From Cloeon dipterum (taxonomy: Eukaryota > Arthropoda > Insecta > Ephemeroptera > Baetidae), in the NCBI RefSeq assembly GCF_949628265.1, contig NC_088790.1, forward strand, positions 21,642,545 through 21,706,544: DNA of 64,000 bases. Reading direction: 5' to 3'. A model generated the notes under the pieces. The model saw nothing but the letters and a program-made list of their open reading frames with translations. It was not told where the DNA came from and searched no databases. The position numbers and the translations under genes were made by a program. This document shows positions 25,178 through 37,545 of the stretch, one piece after another; position 1 is the first letter of the stretch, and each line of letters begins with the position of its first letter.

Positions 25178-26826
25178 CAAGTATAAAATAAATTTCGCAA
25201 TAAATAGTGCTTCCACCATAGGTGCTGATGCGTGTGGTTTAATAATACATAACAAAATTCAGAAGGGTGATTCCAACAGAAAAGTATATCAAAGAAAATT
25301 TCCGCGACAAATCATTGTTGTTAGCTCTGTGCATTCGATTTGAATGAAAAAAATGTCTTTGCACTCTTTGACGTGTTTGACAGAGAGTTAACATAAAACA
25401 GATTCCGTGCCCACAAAGATCAACCTTTATGAAACAATGAGTGCTTTAATTCGATTATAAGCAGGTAATGCCCTTGATTGTTTAGCACCTCTTTTGATAT
25501 TCAATCGAGTGACAATTGAGGTGACTAGAATTGAGTTTTAGAATAAAAACCGACGGTAACTGTTGTTCGGCTTGGCGCGGCTGGAAAAAGAGGAAGGCCC
25601 GAAAAAAGACGCAGAGGCAAATTTTTGGGCGCAGTCGAGCGGAAATTTCCGCCGCGAGCTGCTGCGGAGCCATTGGAACGTGAAGCGGCCAAAATTCTAA
25701 CATGATAATTTAAGCAGGCCAAATAAAGCTGGCCGATCAATTGGCTGCGATAATGATACACATCTTGTTGCTTAACATGCTTAGACCGGGTTGTAGTTTT
25801 TTTTCTTTTTGTTGGCAAATATGTGTGCAATTGTGGTAAAAAGGTTTTTGCAAACCTGTTATTTTTATTGATTCATTGAGAAAATTCCTATAGCTTGAAG
25901 CTCCTACTGTGCTCAAAAGTCGCCATCTAAAATTTTTGCTAAATCGAGAAAATCATCTGTGGGCTAAAAGAATTAATAATAATTAATTGTTGTTTATTCT
26001 CATTAGTACCTAATTATAAATAAAATCATTACGAGAAAAGGCTACAAAGCTAGCGGGAAACTGATGAATCAAACCGTTGAAAATCTTCATGTCAGCACAA
26101 ACACTATATTGCCACAAAAAAGCTGATTAAGGAGAGCAGAGAATTGCGCGTTGCAGTCTTACTTAGAGCGCCACCTGCAAATCGTTCCAAGGAGAAACAA
26201 AGTCGGTAGAATTTCTCTGTGGAATTTTTTGTGGCTTTGACAGATACTAATTTTTACGATTTATGAAATTAAATTTGACTTCTCAATAGGAACCGATTTT
26301 CTGTAGAAAAAACTGACAATATTTGTCCCGTACTTGCTGACTAAATCACCAATTTTACTGACAAAGAACGATATCTTGTTGAAAATGATTCATTTTTTAT
26401 GTCCGTAGAAATAATTTTTACTGGCATATTTTGCTCTCAGAAGGGATCGAAAAACATTTAAAACATTAATGAATTGTCTATTAAATTGAAGAAATGAAGG
26501 TGAAAAACTTGGCCCTCAAATTTTTGGTTAAAATTTCATTTCTAGAGGAATAATTAACTGTCCCTTAACTAATAAATTGACAAATCAAATCTCTAATCTA
26601 TCAAAACAGTGAATACGACAATTTTTGCCATTGAAAATTGAAACTGGCTATAAACCAGCTAAAGCGTTGCCAGCCGATTTAAAATCGAGGAAAATTTTTA
26701 ATTGCCCATCGTCTTAATACAACTGAATTTAGCCCCTGAACAGAAAAAGCTACTCTCTTTTAATGGCAATTTTCGAATAATCTAAAAGCTCGAATTTTCC
26801 CTCAACGGTAATATTGTAAAATAATT
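25178..26826. other. Non-coding DNA, one CTCF-like site
   Basis: No exon-like open frame. Apart from the motif at 26167-26178 I see nothing specific. Confidence 0.55.
26167..26178 (-). promoter_or_regulatory. CTCF-like motif GCAGGTGGCGCT
   Basis: The minus-strand reading matches the core of the CTCF consensus (AGGTGGCGCT) known from flies and vertebrates. It lies alone in non-coding DNA. Binding is not shown. Confidence 0.3.
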
Positions 26827-27189
26827 ACTTTGAAAACGTTTCTTCAAAGCATTCTCAGGAGCTTTTAACAAAACGATTCGCTTGAAAATAACTACTGAAG
26901 ATATTTTTTGTCGACTTGCCGTTTGTACTTCTACAGGGAGTGTGATTTTTTAATTTGCTTAAGATATTTTCCTCTATTGTCAACTGATATAACATAGCAT
27001 GGAGTCAACTGATATAACAGTTGACAATGACTTTGAAAACTTTTCTTCAATGCATTCTCTCCGCGTGATCTATCTGGAGCTCGTAACAAAACGATTCGAA
27101 TGAAAATAACAATTGAAGATATTTTGTTTGTACTTCTATACAATAGTGTGATTTTTTTAGTTTGCTTAAGCTTTTTTCTCTATTGTCAA
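26827..27189. repeat. Imperfect tandem duplication, period 203 bp
   Basis: Copy A at about 26827-26982 and copy B at about 27030-27189 share blocks such as ACTTTGAAAAC, AACAAAACGATTCG, TGAAAATAAC, GAAGATATTTT, GTGTGATTTTTT and TTTGCTTAAG, with scattered substitutions and indels. Between them, TCAACTGATATAACA is repeated (26980-26995 and 27005-27019). The second copy of that is part of the inverted repeat TCAACTG-ATATAA-CAGTTGA (27005-27024). No coding content. Confidence 0.75.
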
Positions 27190-29931
27190 AAGTTATGCTT
27201 TGACGGGATATTATAAATGTATCCCCATGTGATTTCTTTTTAGTTTCGGTAATTAGATTTTATGGCCGTGTGTATAATCTTCTTTAAGTCCAGTCGCTTC
27301 AAGCAAAAGGGACAGTGCCTAAAGCCTTCGTCCTTTATGCACAGGCATGGAGAAAACTTTCAAGGCTAGTTCCTATTTCCCCCTAATTTTGTATTGTTAA
27401 GTGTCAATGGCTTCTCGGACGAACGCCCCGTTCAAATGCGCCAAGTTTATAGGTTTCAGCTCGAATTCTATCAGGTCGTTTGTCTAATTCTCCCTTTGTG
27501 TACGTGTTAGGAGCTGGCTGTTATCGCGCGCGAGGAAAAGGTGGTTGCATGTCAGTAGTAGTCAACTTCGACGATAAAGAGGGAATAGCACCTGCGTTAT
27601 TAAAATAATCAAGCGAGTGGAAAGAGTGTAGGCCTGAAAGTGCAACTCCGTGTCTTTTCTCGATTTCTTCGCTCGTTGCCCGGCAGCAGCCCAGCAGCGA
27701 GTGCTCATGATAGGAAACGAAGCGAGCAAACAAACACAAAACAAAACGTGTTAAATGCGTGTGCGTGTCGTTGCTGATGCACCTCAAAAAAGCAGCACGT
27801 AGCGGTTGACTGGAGACGCACGCAAACGCCGCCATTCAACGCTGGAAATTTGAAAATTTAGGGCGACGGGGAATAAATTAATTCTACAGATCATGTGTTA
27901 AATTCGATTTTATTGCCCTTTAACGTTTTATTGCGTATTGCAGTAATTTGCACTCATTCCCATGGCTTTTAAACAAAATCGTTGGATCATTCCTATCTTT
28001 ATCCTAATCAATCGTCTGGTAAGCACAAAAAATGAGCTCGGTTAGAGTTAATTGACCCTTTCGAGTCCAATTTAAAGCACGAAAAATACCCGTCTGGTAA
28101 TTGTGGACTTGACTTTTTAACGAGATTACAAAAGAAGCGGCGCCCGCGCTCGCTTTAGCTCCGTGGGGCAATTAGAGACAAAATTCTCCCTATCTGTTGT
28201 GAATAGAAAATTCAATTAACAGTCTCGCTTCTTCTCTCAAGTCAACCGCGCTCGGCCGCGCGTATAAACATTGTTAATAAATTTCCGCTACGCCATTTTG
28301 TCTGCCGATTTTAATAAGGGAGATAAAATTGAAACTATGCAGACAACAAAAGCTATAAAATTGATCAAGGACAAATTTAATCATGGGAATATCCTGCGCC
28401 TCGAGAGAAAAGAGTAATAATTCCATGTAATAGTCATGTGCTGTACTGAACAACGACGTTGAGAGGTGAGAGCCTATTTTTTATTTCTCTGTAAATGCAC
28501 GTGTACACAAAGTGTGTACACAAAAGAATACGGTACTATAATTTTATTCTTCATTTTGGAGGAAACATTTCACCAAGTTTCTGATGCCGGATCCTTCATT
28601 TTTAATCTTTTGAATCGTCCTTCAGATGCATTTTTATATCTGTGAAGCCAAATTATTCGCTATTTGCTGGCTTTACAAATCCCCCAAAATTTGTTTTTCA
28701 AGGCTTTTAAAAAATTATGAAATGAGCTCTTAAAATTATTTCCTCCAATTTTTCTGATGAGATAAAGTCCAACTCAAGATCAATCCAGCAATTTAGAATA
28801 ATAAAAAAATCGCATTTCCTGCAACTTGGCTATACGTACAGGGTAAACCAAAAATTTAGATTAAGTGATTATATTTTTTCACGAGATTCGATGGAATCTT
28901 TTTGCGGTAAATCTGCTGACGTGTTCAACTGCAAAATATCTCGAGATCCGGCGTGAAACAAAGCAATCAGACACACGTGAAAAGCCTAATAAATAGAACA
29001 CGAGCGTTTTGATTGATTATTGATTCACCCTAAATGGCACACGAAATTTTTATTTGCACGGAGTGCCGTTAGTCCAATAATCTGATAGAGCGAGCCAACT
29101 CGGCAAGTGCACTCGCTCCTCTCCCCTGAGCTCAGGACGAAACAAAATCACGACCTGCTGATCAAGTAATAAAATAATGTCGTGAGCAAGAAAACAATGA
29201 GCGTTTTCGTCTGCCCCACAAAAGAACAAAACGCGGGATAATGAGAGGAGCAAGAGAGGAAAGGCAGAAAAATTTGTTCGCCGGCCTCTGATGAGCCAAC
29301 AATGGAGCAGATAAATTGCGATAAACCTTAAGACGCGGCCGGCAGGCTAACTAACGTGAGTGTATAAGAATAGTTTCACGGTAGAATTATCTATGCTAGT
29401 TTGGTTTTATATGCGCTTGGTGTTTGGGAAAGAGGATCCAAGCAAAAAACGCGTGGATTTCTAATCTCACTGACAGGCGGAGTTCGCAACGGATCTTTTT
29501 TGAAGACAACAATCGAATTGGAATTGTTATTCTCCATTCTCTAACTGACGCATTTCGTTTGCTCTCGATGGTGAATATTTAAAAACGGAATGGCTGCAGC
29601 ATGTCACGACTGATCATTTCTAATCTGGATGAAGGGCGACAACGTGTCGAATTAAAACAGAACTTAATTAAATCCAACGATAGCAGTGTCACTGAATTTC
29701 AAATGTTCCTTATTTTATTGCAAATGAATTAATGATAGACAATCTTTCCGAGTTCGAGAAGTTTTGTTATTCATTCACAACTAAAGAACATATATAACCA
29801 ATAAGTTTTATTTATTCTAAACCTCTTAGCCATTAAAAAGATTTTAAATAAATGGCCCAATTATTAGAATAGGAATTTAAATTTGATGGGTTTTTTTAAA
29901 ATTCAATAAAGTAAATTAAACTATTTTCAAA
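27190..29931. other. Non-coding DNA, no gene recognised
   Basis: Contains a direct repeat of GTGTACACAAA at about 28501-28524 and a 104-codon minus-strand frame (27521-27835) without recognisable content. Nothing else is supported. Confidence 0.55.
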
Positions 29932-30105
29932 TGCAGTTTCAATGCAGTCCTCGGTGCGGAGGCAAGTGGCCCTTGAGTGGGCTGGGTCCTTGTGCGGCCT
30001 GGTGCGCCCATGTTATCCGTTCGCGGTGTTATTGGGACCCGGGTTTCAGCATTCGTGCTAGTGCAGTGCGCGCCCTTCCCGGTCCGAGAGGACAGGAATA
30101 AAAAG
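29932..30105. other. Isolated GC-rich island of unknown origin
   Basis: About 175 bp of G+C-rich sequence (for example GGACCCGGGTTTCAGC and GCGCGCCCTTCCCGGTCC) abruptly bounded by AT-rich DNA. It ends GGACAGGAATAAAAAGAGC followed by an A run, which resembles the 3' end of a short retroposed sequence. No RNA polymerase III box or protein family is recognised. Confidence 0.3.
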
Positions 30106-33100
30106 AGCAAAAAAATTTAAGGAATCCATTTTAAGTTTAACCAAATATAGAAATAGTTTTTTGTCTCGATCTAACTAAATAATATCTTTTCTATATTTTG
30201 CAAAATTTTTCAACTTATTTATTTAACCCGGACGCACTCCTCGGGGGTGGTTTTGAAGCCGAGAACTTCCTGCCACTCGTCATAATTTAAAAGTCAGCGC
30301 GCGGTCGGGCGCAATTGAGTTCGTCACGGTGCTGATGGCAAAATCGCGTCCGCCCGTCCGACCAAATGTGTGCAGATGCTGCTCGCGAGTGTGACTGACT
30401 GACTAAACCGTATTAGGGGGTGAGAGGGTGTAAAACAAGGCGGCCGAAAGCCACCCCTGCTTAGTGACACACCAGATTGCAGCCCTATAAATTTCCCTCA
30501 GGGGAGAGAAAAACCGCAGCTGTTTGTTCTTCGAATCGCTCCGAACGACATAGCATTATTTGTGTCCTTTTTCCAATCCGCTCTATGTATTGCGGCAGTT
30601 TTAGCGAATTGACGTGAATGACTATTTATGACTGCACAAAAAACTGGTCATAAAAGGGCATAATGGCATAACCAATCCCATCTGATATGAAGGGAGCATT
30701 TAAATCTACTTTGAATGTTGTATTTTTGCAAAAAAATAGTGATAAACGCAGTAATCATTGGCAATCACTAGAATGTTGTATACTAAAATTTTAAACAAAC
30801 ATTTCAATCTCGAATAGAAAGCAAGAATAATACTTAACTTGGGCCTCATCAATTTTGAAGAAAGTTTCTTAACTTACACTTTTTTGTAAAGATTTATTTA
30901 ATTACGAAGCAACTAATTCGAAATGTCTTAATTTGAGTCTATATGAACAAAAATCTCCTCTTTCATCTTTAAAATACTTTACAAGTCAATGCAAAGCGAT
31001 ACACATGGAAAGGTAGTGAAACAATGCTGAAGTACATTGTGCTCCTCTTTGCATTACAGAGGTGCATTGGAATTTCTCGGAAAGAAAATAATTAGACTCA
31101 GGAGCAGGAGCTCTCGAGTCTGTAGTTTGAGACCAGAACTGCGCTCGAAAAGACCTAATTAGTCGATTAATTAAAAAAATACACCTGAGACCACAGAACG
31201 AAGAGAAACTAAATTTATTCCACTTCATTGTTTGCAATTCGCTCTGTGCATTCAAGTTCATTAATAAACTCGTAGATCTGAGAAAACCGATAAAGCCTGA
31301 TCTCGGTGCAAATCGGAAAATTTCAGATTCAGCCGAGCTATTGAACTTTGAGAATCGTCTGCCGTTCCAGTTCGGAGTTTATAAAGATGGAGAAAGAAAG
31401 AAAATAGTCGTCACGCAGAGCCAGGTGTGCACGAAGAGCAAGGAATTTTGTGTCGGAAATTTTTCTCGAAATGGCAATAAAGAGTGATTGACTTGTCACG
31501 ATTTGTCTGCAGTTATAATTAGGCGCTGTTCTTATCTTTTTTTCATTTTCCCGCCTCTCAATCATCCTTTCGCGCAATGCGCGTTGAAATACGTACCTTC
31601 GGAACTGACACAAATCAAAGCGGCTGGCATTTGAGAGGATTATAAACTATGACCCAATTAAAATCGATTCTGTTTAACAATCACTTGGAATTTTCAAAGC
31701 TTACTTAAAGTATTATTATTATATATTTGTGTCTTTACTTGATTTTGTCTTAAATAGTTGTGGTATATCATACTGCCAGGAAATACGGCAACAAAATTAT
31801 CAAACAAACATTTTAATGGTTTAAGTGCTGATTTTAAAGCACTTGGGATTTTTATCAGTACGCTCTGATTCTTTTTAAGTTTTCAGGTTTGACATTCTAT
31901 TCCTTTTTCAGTCATAGTTTCATCTTAAAAAAATTATTTACGGCAAAATTAAAAAAAATGCCAAACATTTTGTTCGGATTATTTAGCACAATTTAATGTA
32001 ATTTACCACTTAAAAATCAATTCTCATGTCTAAATACTGATACATATTTACCATGTTAATTGCTAGTACAGGTTTGGCTTGGGGCAACTAGAGAGTACCA
32101 AATGCTCACACGCCAATCGATTCCCCAACCAGGTGTGTGCGTGAAGACGAAAAATTGTTAGAATCACGGCGTAAACAAACCGCGGAGGTTTGATTGAGAA
32201 AAACGAAAAGCACGATTTTCGGCCGAAAAGACGGGGCGATTGAGAAAAAACGGCGTTGCCCAAGGAATAGCCAGCGGAAATATTTCTCCCAGGCTGCGCA
32301 GAGAGGAATTAGAATAGCTTCTGTTTGTTAATTGGCCTTCGGCGCAGAGATGATGGTGAGAATGGGAAAGATGCGAGCCCAAGGGTCAGCTCAGGGCGAG
32401 CGATTCACGCGAGAAGAAATAGGCCTCAGGGTCCCAGGAGTGCGCGCAGCACTCCACTTTTTCAATTCAGGGCCGAAAACACGCGATCTCTCGTGCATTA
32501 TTTTCTCACCGATCACCGCCAGCATGGAATATTAACTCTGCGGCCTTTGTTAACATTAAATGTTCGGAAAGTGCGGTAGCCGAGCAGAATAAGAAGTGTG
32601 AGCGTATGTGTCTGCAGGGAAGCTTCCTTTCGCCCATGGGAATTCGTTTTTAAGGAGAAGATTGAGGAAGCTGCGCGCTACACACGTTGAACTTATATTG
32701 ATTTATGGACCATTTAAAAATGGTCATACGTAAATGTTTGAATTTGACCCAGCCTTGGACTGGACAAACCAGTAACTTGACACGTTAAATTGGCTTCATC
32801 TAAAATAAAAATTTTAATTAATAGTAAAAGTTAAAAAAACATGGTAAAATTTTACACAAAGGTTGAATTAAAACTTGATCTGATTTTTTGACGGTATTTA
32901 AGCACCGCTTTTTTAACTTCTAATTCTAAATCTGATTCTTAAACTTAACGAATAGAAAAATGAAGTGTAAGAATTGAGTTCTGAATCGTGAGTTGACAAT
33001 GTTATTATGAATTTATGGTGGTCTGTGTGTATGCAAGAAAATGAATTGAGTTGTCAATCTCATTTTTATTTGTACGCGATTTTTTAGTTGTAACTAAGCA

Positions 33101-34816
33101 ATGGTGCAAGAAAGTGCCTGGAGTGAAACACATAGCATGAAAACACTGACAATTCGACTCAAAGGGTTGCTTTGGTCGCGCTCAGCGGGAGTCTGCCACG
33201 CTTTTGCTTTCTCAAACACGTAATTCCCAATGCTCCGCTTTTTATTTTATTTGTTTGCCTGGCACTCACTGACAGTATACACATTAGCTTGAAGAACACG
33301 AGGAAATGGACTGAGAATCAGTCGATTATTTACGAAATAATTTAGACTGATTTTCCCTTGACTGATCAAGAAGAAATTGAATCTAGTCAGGCGTACACAT
33401 ATAGGGAAAATAAATCCTAGTGAGTGATTATTCACCATAGTATTTCGTCACATTTATGTTTTAAATCATCTTTTTTAGTGCTGAATATACTCTCTGAAAA
33501 TATTTAATATCAACTTGTTTGGGTTTGGTTTTTTAACTTTTAATTCATCAAAACGCATTGTTCCCTGTAATTTAGATATAAATTAACTGCTCGCAATAGG
33601 ATTTGTTATGGAAAACTTAAATATTTGAAAATAAAATCAACCTATTTCCTTCAATTAGTATCGAATCGTCCGTTTGTAATTTCATCAACTTTTTTACAGT
33701 TCATCAAACTCACATTTAAAGCAAAAAAAGTGCAATCCGTTTTGTTGTAATCCCTCATTTGGAACATTTTGGCTCTCTTGTGCGAAATAATTGCTGTCTG
33801 ATGAGAATCTGTGCAGGCCGAAACAACAGACAGTGTGGGCCAGGGAACAGTCGCAAGTGACAAAGCACGAGAGGGAAATAAAATATCTCGCCTCGAAGCA
33901 AACGGAGCGAATCGCGCGCAACACAAGAAAAAATAATGCGGCTATAGCATGGTGAAAAAAAAGCGTTAAGAAGGTGTAATTTTACCCTGCCCTTTGAAGG
34001 TGGTTGCGTATCGAAGGTGACTTGCCACGCTAAATGAACCCATGCCACCTGTAGAATGTCCGGAAAAGCTTTTTTGGGGAACGTGAAAATCTTATTGTTT
34101 AAAAAGCAGTGCAATCAATTATAAAATGTAAAACTAATTATGATAACTAAATCTAGTGTAGAATATTTTTGTATGAAAGAATCGATTTCACTTTGCTTTA
34201 GCTTATTATGTAGTTTAAATTATTATAAATTAATGCGATTAAATGGTTTTTAATTTGTTTGAAGATGAAACAAAGCTTCAAGTCCAACAGTTCATAAAAC
34301 TTAGGAAAATTAACAAGTTGCAGTTATTAAATCCTTCTCGGAGGTACACACGTCAGTCATTCACGTGTGTGCCGTTATTAGAAAACATCATTTCACATAG
34401 CATGCTAAATAATTCCACTTTTATACAACAATGATATTTTGATAGCTATTTTATTTTTAACTTGAAAATTGATTTTCATAAAATTAAATAATTTAGTCTG
34501 CATGGAATACTTTCTTGATAGTTATAGCCTGAATTTAAATAATATTGTCTGCATAATTTGGGACTAAATCAAATTGTTAGAACGACAGTGTTAAATTAGC
34601 TTACATATTTTGCAATTTTGGGACCGTTGATAACATTTCAGTAATCCATGTGTAAATTCAAGATAACTGCCCGAAAAAACATAGTAACGGTAGCCCTTTT
34701 TCAGGGAACATTTGATCTACGCACATCATTGTGTTTATCATCTAGATAATGGGGTTTAAATTTCCCAGGGTTGGGGAGCATGATTCATCTCACAGGAAAT
34801 GATCATGGCAGACTAA
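30106..34816. other. Non-coding DNA, no gene recognised
   Basis: Mostly AT-rich; G+C-richer near 30220-30420 and 32160-32640. The short open frames (for example 31338-31613 minus, 32325-32579 plus) lack similarity to known families. Confidence 0.55.
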
Positions 34817-34838
34817 GGAGAGTAAATCTTTACTCTCC
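34817..34838. repeat. 22-bp palindrome flanked by 8-bp direct repeats
   Basis: GGAGAGTAAA-TC-TTTACTCTCC has perfect 10-bp arms. GGCAGACT occurs on both sides, at 34807-34814 and 34843-34850. It lies about 85 bp beyond the 3' end of the U1 gene. It may be the scar of a small inverted-repeat insertion. Confidence 0.7.
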
Positions 34839-34921
34839 TCTTGGCAGACTGCAGAGCAAGGGTTTTAGTCCATGCTCCACATGTCTGTGTATTGGGGGAA
34901 AGGGCTATTATTGATTTATTA

Positions 34922-35085
34922 TAAGAGGACAGCGCGAACGCAGTCCTCACTACCAAAAATTACGCGCCCGAGTTACCCACATTTGGGGTAATCGCAGGGG
35001 TCAGCCCAACCGTAGTGCAATGGAAGGGCCTCACCCTGAGGGAACCGCCTTGATGATCACGGTAACCCCTACGCCAGGTAAGTAT
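34922..35085 (-). ncRNA. U1: U1 spliceosomal snRNA
   Basis: On the minus strand the RNA begins ATACTTACCTG, the invariant 5'-splice-site-pairing end, at 35085. Then come stem-loop I, stem-loop II with the U1A-type loop ATTGCAC (35021-35015), stem-loop III (GGGTAACTC region), the Sm site AATTTTTGG (34961-34953) and the terminal stem around GCGTTCGCGC. Total length is about 164 nt, as in other insects; the 3' end is set by that length. Role: recognises 5' splice sites as part of U1 snRNP in the nucleus. Odd point: the stem-loop I loop reads GATCATCAAGG where GATCANGAAGG is expected, changing a base contacted by U1-70K. There is no poly(A) tail as in a retrocopy. I could not recognise a clear PSE promoter upstream (35086-35160), so it may be a variant gene or a pseudogene. 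Confidence 0.9.
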
Positions 35086-36605
35086 GAGTTCCGTAACTGA
35101 CGGGAGAAGACCCGGCCGAACGGCGCTCTCGCACTTCACGTCGCGCCCGCTCACCTTTGTTTAAGCCTGCTTAGTTTCCACTCCCACTTCGTTTCCTCCC
35201 AACTAAAGAAACGCGTATGCGACAGTTTTTGGCCTTTTATGTAATGCAACGAATTCTGATTGGCATGAGTTAAGTATTTTATTTCTGCTAAAAACAGTGT
35301 TGTTTCACAAGTGATTTCTAGCGCTGCTTCCAGGATGACCGCTACCGGCTTTTGGCGCTGTCTATCACGGCTGGCAGCGCTGTTGGTGAGTTCACTCTTC
35401 TAAACTCATGACGTCATCGGGATCCTAAATGTGTTGGATAAAGATATAGATGATGCGAAATACGAAATATTACGCAATAATATGCGTGCAACACTAAATC
35501 TATAATTTCAATTTTTAAAAATTTTGCTGCTTCTCTCAAAGTAAATTTTCAGGCGAAATGCATAATCTACAATAATTATGGAAAATAATTTATTTAAAAA
35601 TTAATTTCTAATGAATTAGAAATTGGCCTTTAGCAGCGTCAGTTTTTCCATAATCTGATCTAATAAATTAGAGCAAATTAGTCTCTATATTTTTCCTTTT
35701 CCTGGACATTGCGGATACGGTCCAATTCCCGAATATCGATTTAATGATAAAATAAGTTCTGAAAATTGTTTTACTCCGAAATCTCAGTGTTTGGGAACAA
35801 TTTTATGGGTAAAAAAACAACAAGGCAATTTCATACCGTCCTATAACGCGTCAAAAATGTTTTGTTCAAATATTTACAAGCTATTATTAGAATCAAACAC
35901 TCCGCCGGGTAAATATCGATAAATTATGCAAAGGAGGCGCAAATAACATGCTCAAATATTGACGCGCGGAGCCGAATCATAATAAAAGGACGCGCGTGGA
36001 GCAGCGGAAAGGCTGAATGAAAAATTAAGCGAGCTGGTAAAAGTCCCCGAGGCTCTCATTGAAAAAAGTCGAGAGCGAAGACCAGCAATCAAGCTGTCAT
36101 TTACACATACATTATTTTTATAATGGTCACATTTTCATAAAGATAACATAAATTAGAGCAGCACTGATTTGACAAAACTCGTTATTCATTATCATTATAT
36201 AGGTAGCAACTCTGTTGGCAATTGGAAGAAACGGCATGAGGCATGAGGGACAGTATTTTATCTCGTTAAATTGGGCTGCTAGTTTATAAGAAAAAGATTA
36301 ATAATTTTGAAGAAAAATGTTTAATTTTTACTGAACTCTTTGTTATTATTTGAATATTCAAATACAAATTTTATTTTAATTTTTTATTTGATCTATCAAA
36401 TAGATGAGTAACTTTGTAAGAAATTTACCCTGGCAACTGATGTACGGGAAATTAAATTCTTAATCTATTCAAGCCAGTTAATGAATAGAAGAATTAATTG
36501 TAAATTTTTTAAGTGTTTAATCCAAAATGTGAGCATTCCATAATGTTAGAAAAATATCGTATTCCATTTTGAGATTTTCTTTTTTCTGTTCCAGATCTAT
36601 ACAAA
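35086..36605. other. Region upstream of U1, non-coding
   Basis: The first 130 bp should hold the U1 promoter, but I find no clear match to the fly-type proximal sequence element. A perfect palindrome AATTTCTAAT-GA-ATTAGAAATT lies at 35603-35624. No coding content. Confidence 0.5.
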
Positions 36606-37545
36606 ATTATTATTATTATTATTATCTTTATTGTCTTTTGGCGAGGTCATACATCAGATTTTGTTACAATTCTAAATATATGCCCCCCAATTGCAATGCA
36701 CAAACAAATTACACACAAAAATCCTAAATTTTTAACAAATGCCAAGAATTCACCACAATCATAAAATTTCTTTATGTACAAAAATTCTTTTAAGGCTGAC
36801 ACAAATTTATCGTATTGTGGCTCGAGCCGCAGTGAAAGTGGCAAAGCATTGTACAAATTTGCAGCACTGGAAAATGGATTCTGCTGCGAGATCATTAATG
36901 TCTGAGGCGCAATATACAATTCAGGCATGCGGCGCGTTGTGTACCCATGCACGTCCCTGGTCTTTTTGAAATAGGCGGGGTATTTTTAAACAAATTTACA
37001 TGCTTCAAACAAATAAACTGAAAACACTGGAAGCAGGTTGTACCGCTCAAAAAATGGTCTCGCAGAACATAGCGGCGTCAACCCCCTCCAGTACCTCTCG
37101 CCCGCCAGGGCACGAATCAACCGCTTCTGGGCCAGGAATACAGTCCGCAGCGCCCCATCGCTTGCACCCCAGATTACAATACCATATGACATAATGGAAT
37201 AAGCATGAGCATAATACACACATAATAAAAATTTTTCATCAACATTCCCCTTTAGACCATTCAACATCGTCACCGTAGTGTGCAGGCGGCCACCAACGTA
37301 CTGCGCATGGTCATCCCACTTGCAGTCTAGTCGAACGTGAAGCCCCAAAAATTTGGCTTGTTCTGCACACTGAATTGTTTTTCCGGCTTAAGCTTATCTA
37401 CCAAAATTCTCTTATACGGGTATAAAATTGGAATTTTAACGTCATTTAATATAAAAAATGCCCCTAAATATGCCCAAACTACTGAGTTCTTTGAAACTGC
37501 GGGAGGAGTTGCATTTCGTCATAAGCCAATGAATCCAATGCAACG
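36606..37545 (-). pseudogene. 5'-truncated non-LTR retrotransposon, 3' end of the reverse transcriptase ORF
   Basis: Minus-strand reading from about 37550 to 36640 gives the C-terminal part of a Jockey/CR1/I-type reverse transcriptase ORF: LGLHVRLDCKWDDH, IMSYGIVIWGAS, FLAQKRLIRALAGE, then GYTTRRMPELY and NPFSSAANLYNALPLSLR. Damage: a frameshift just upstream of LGLHV (near 37345), an in-frame TAA after CKFV (near 36985), and loss of everything 5' of the thumb region. The copy ends with AATAAAG and an ATT/AAT trinucleotide tail at 36606-36625, typical of such elements. It is not functional. Confidence 0.8.
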
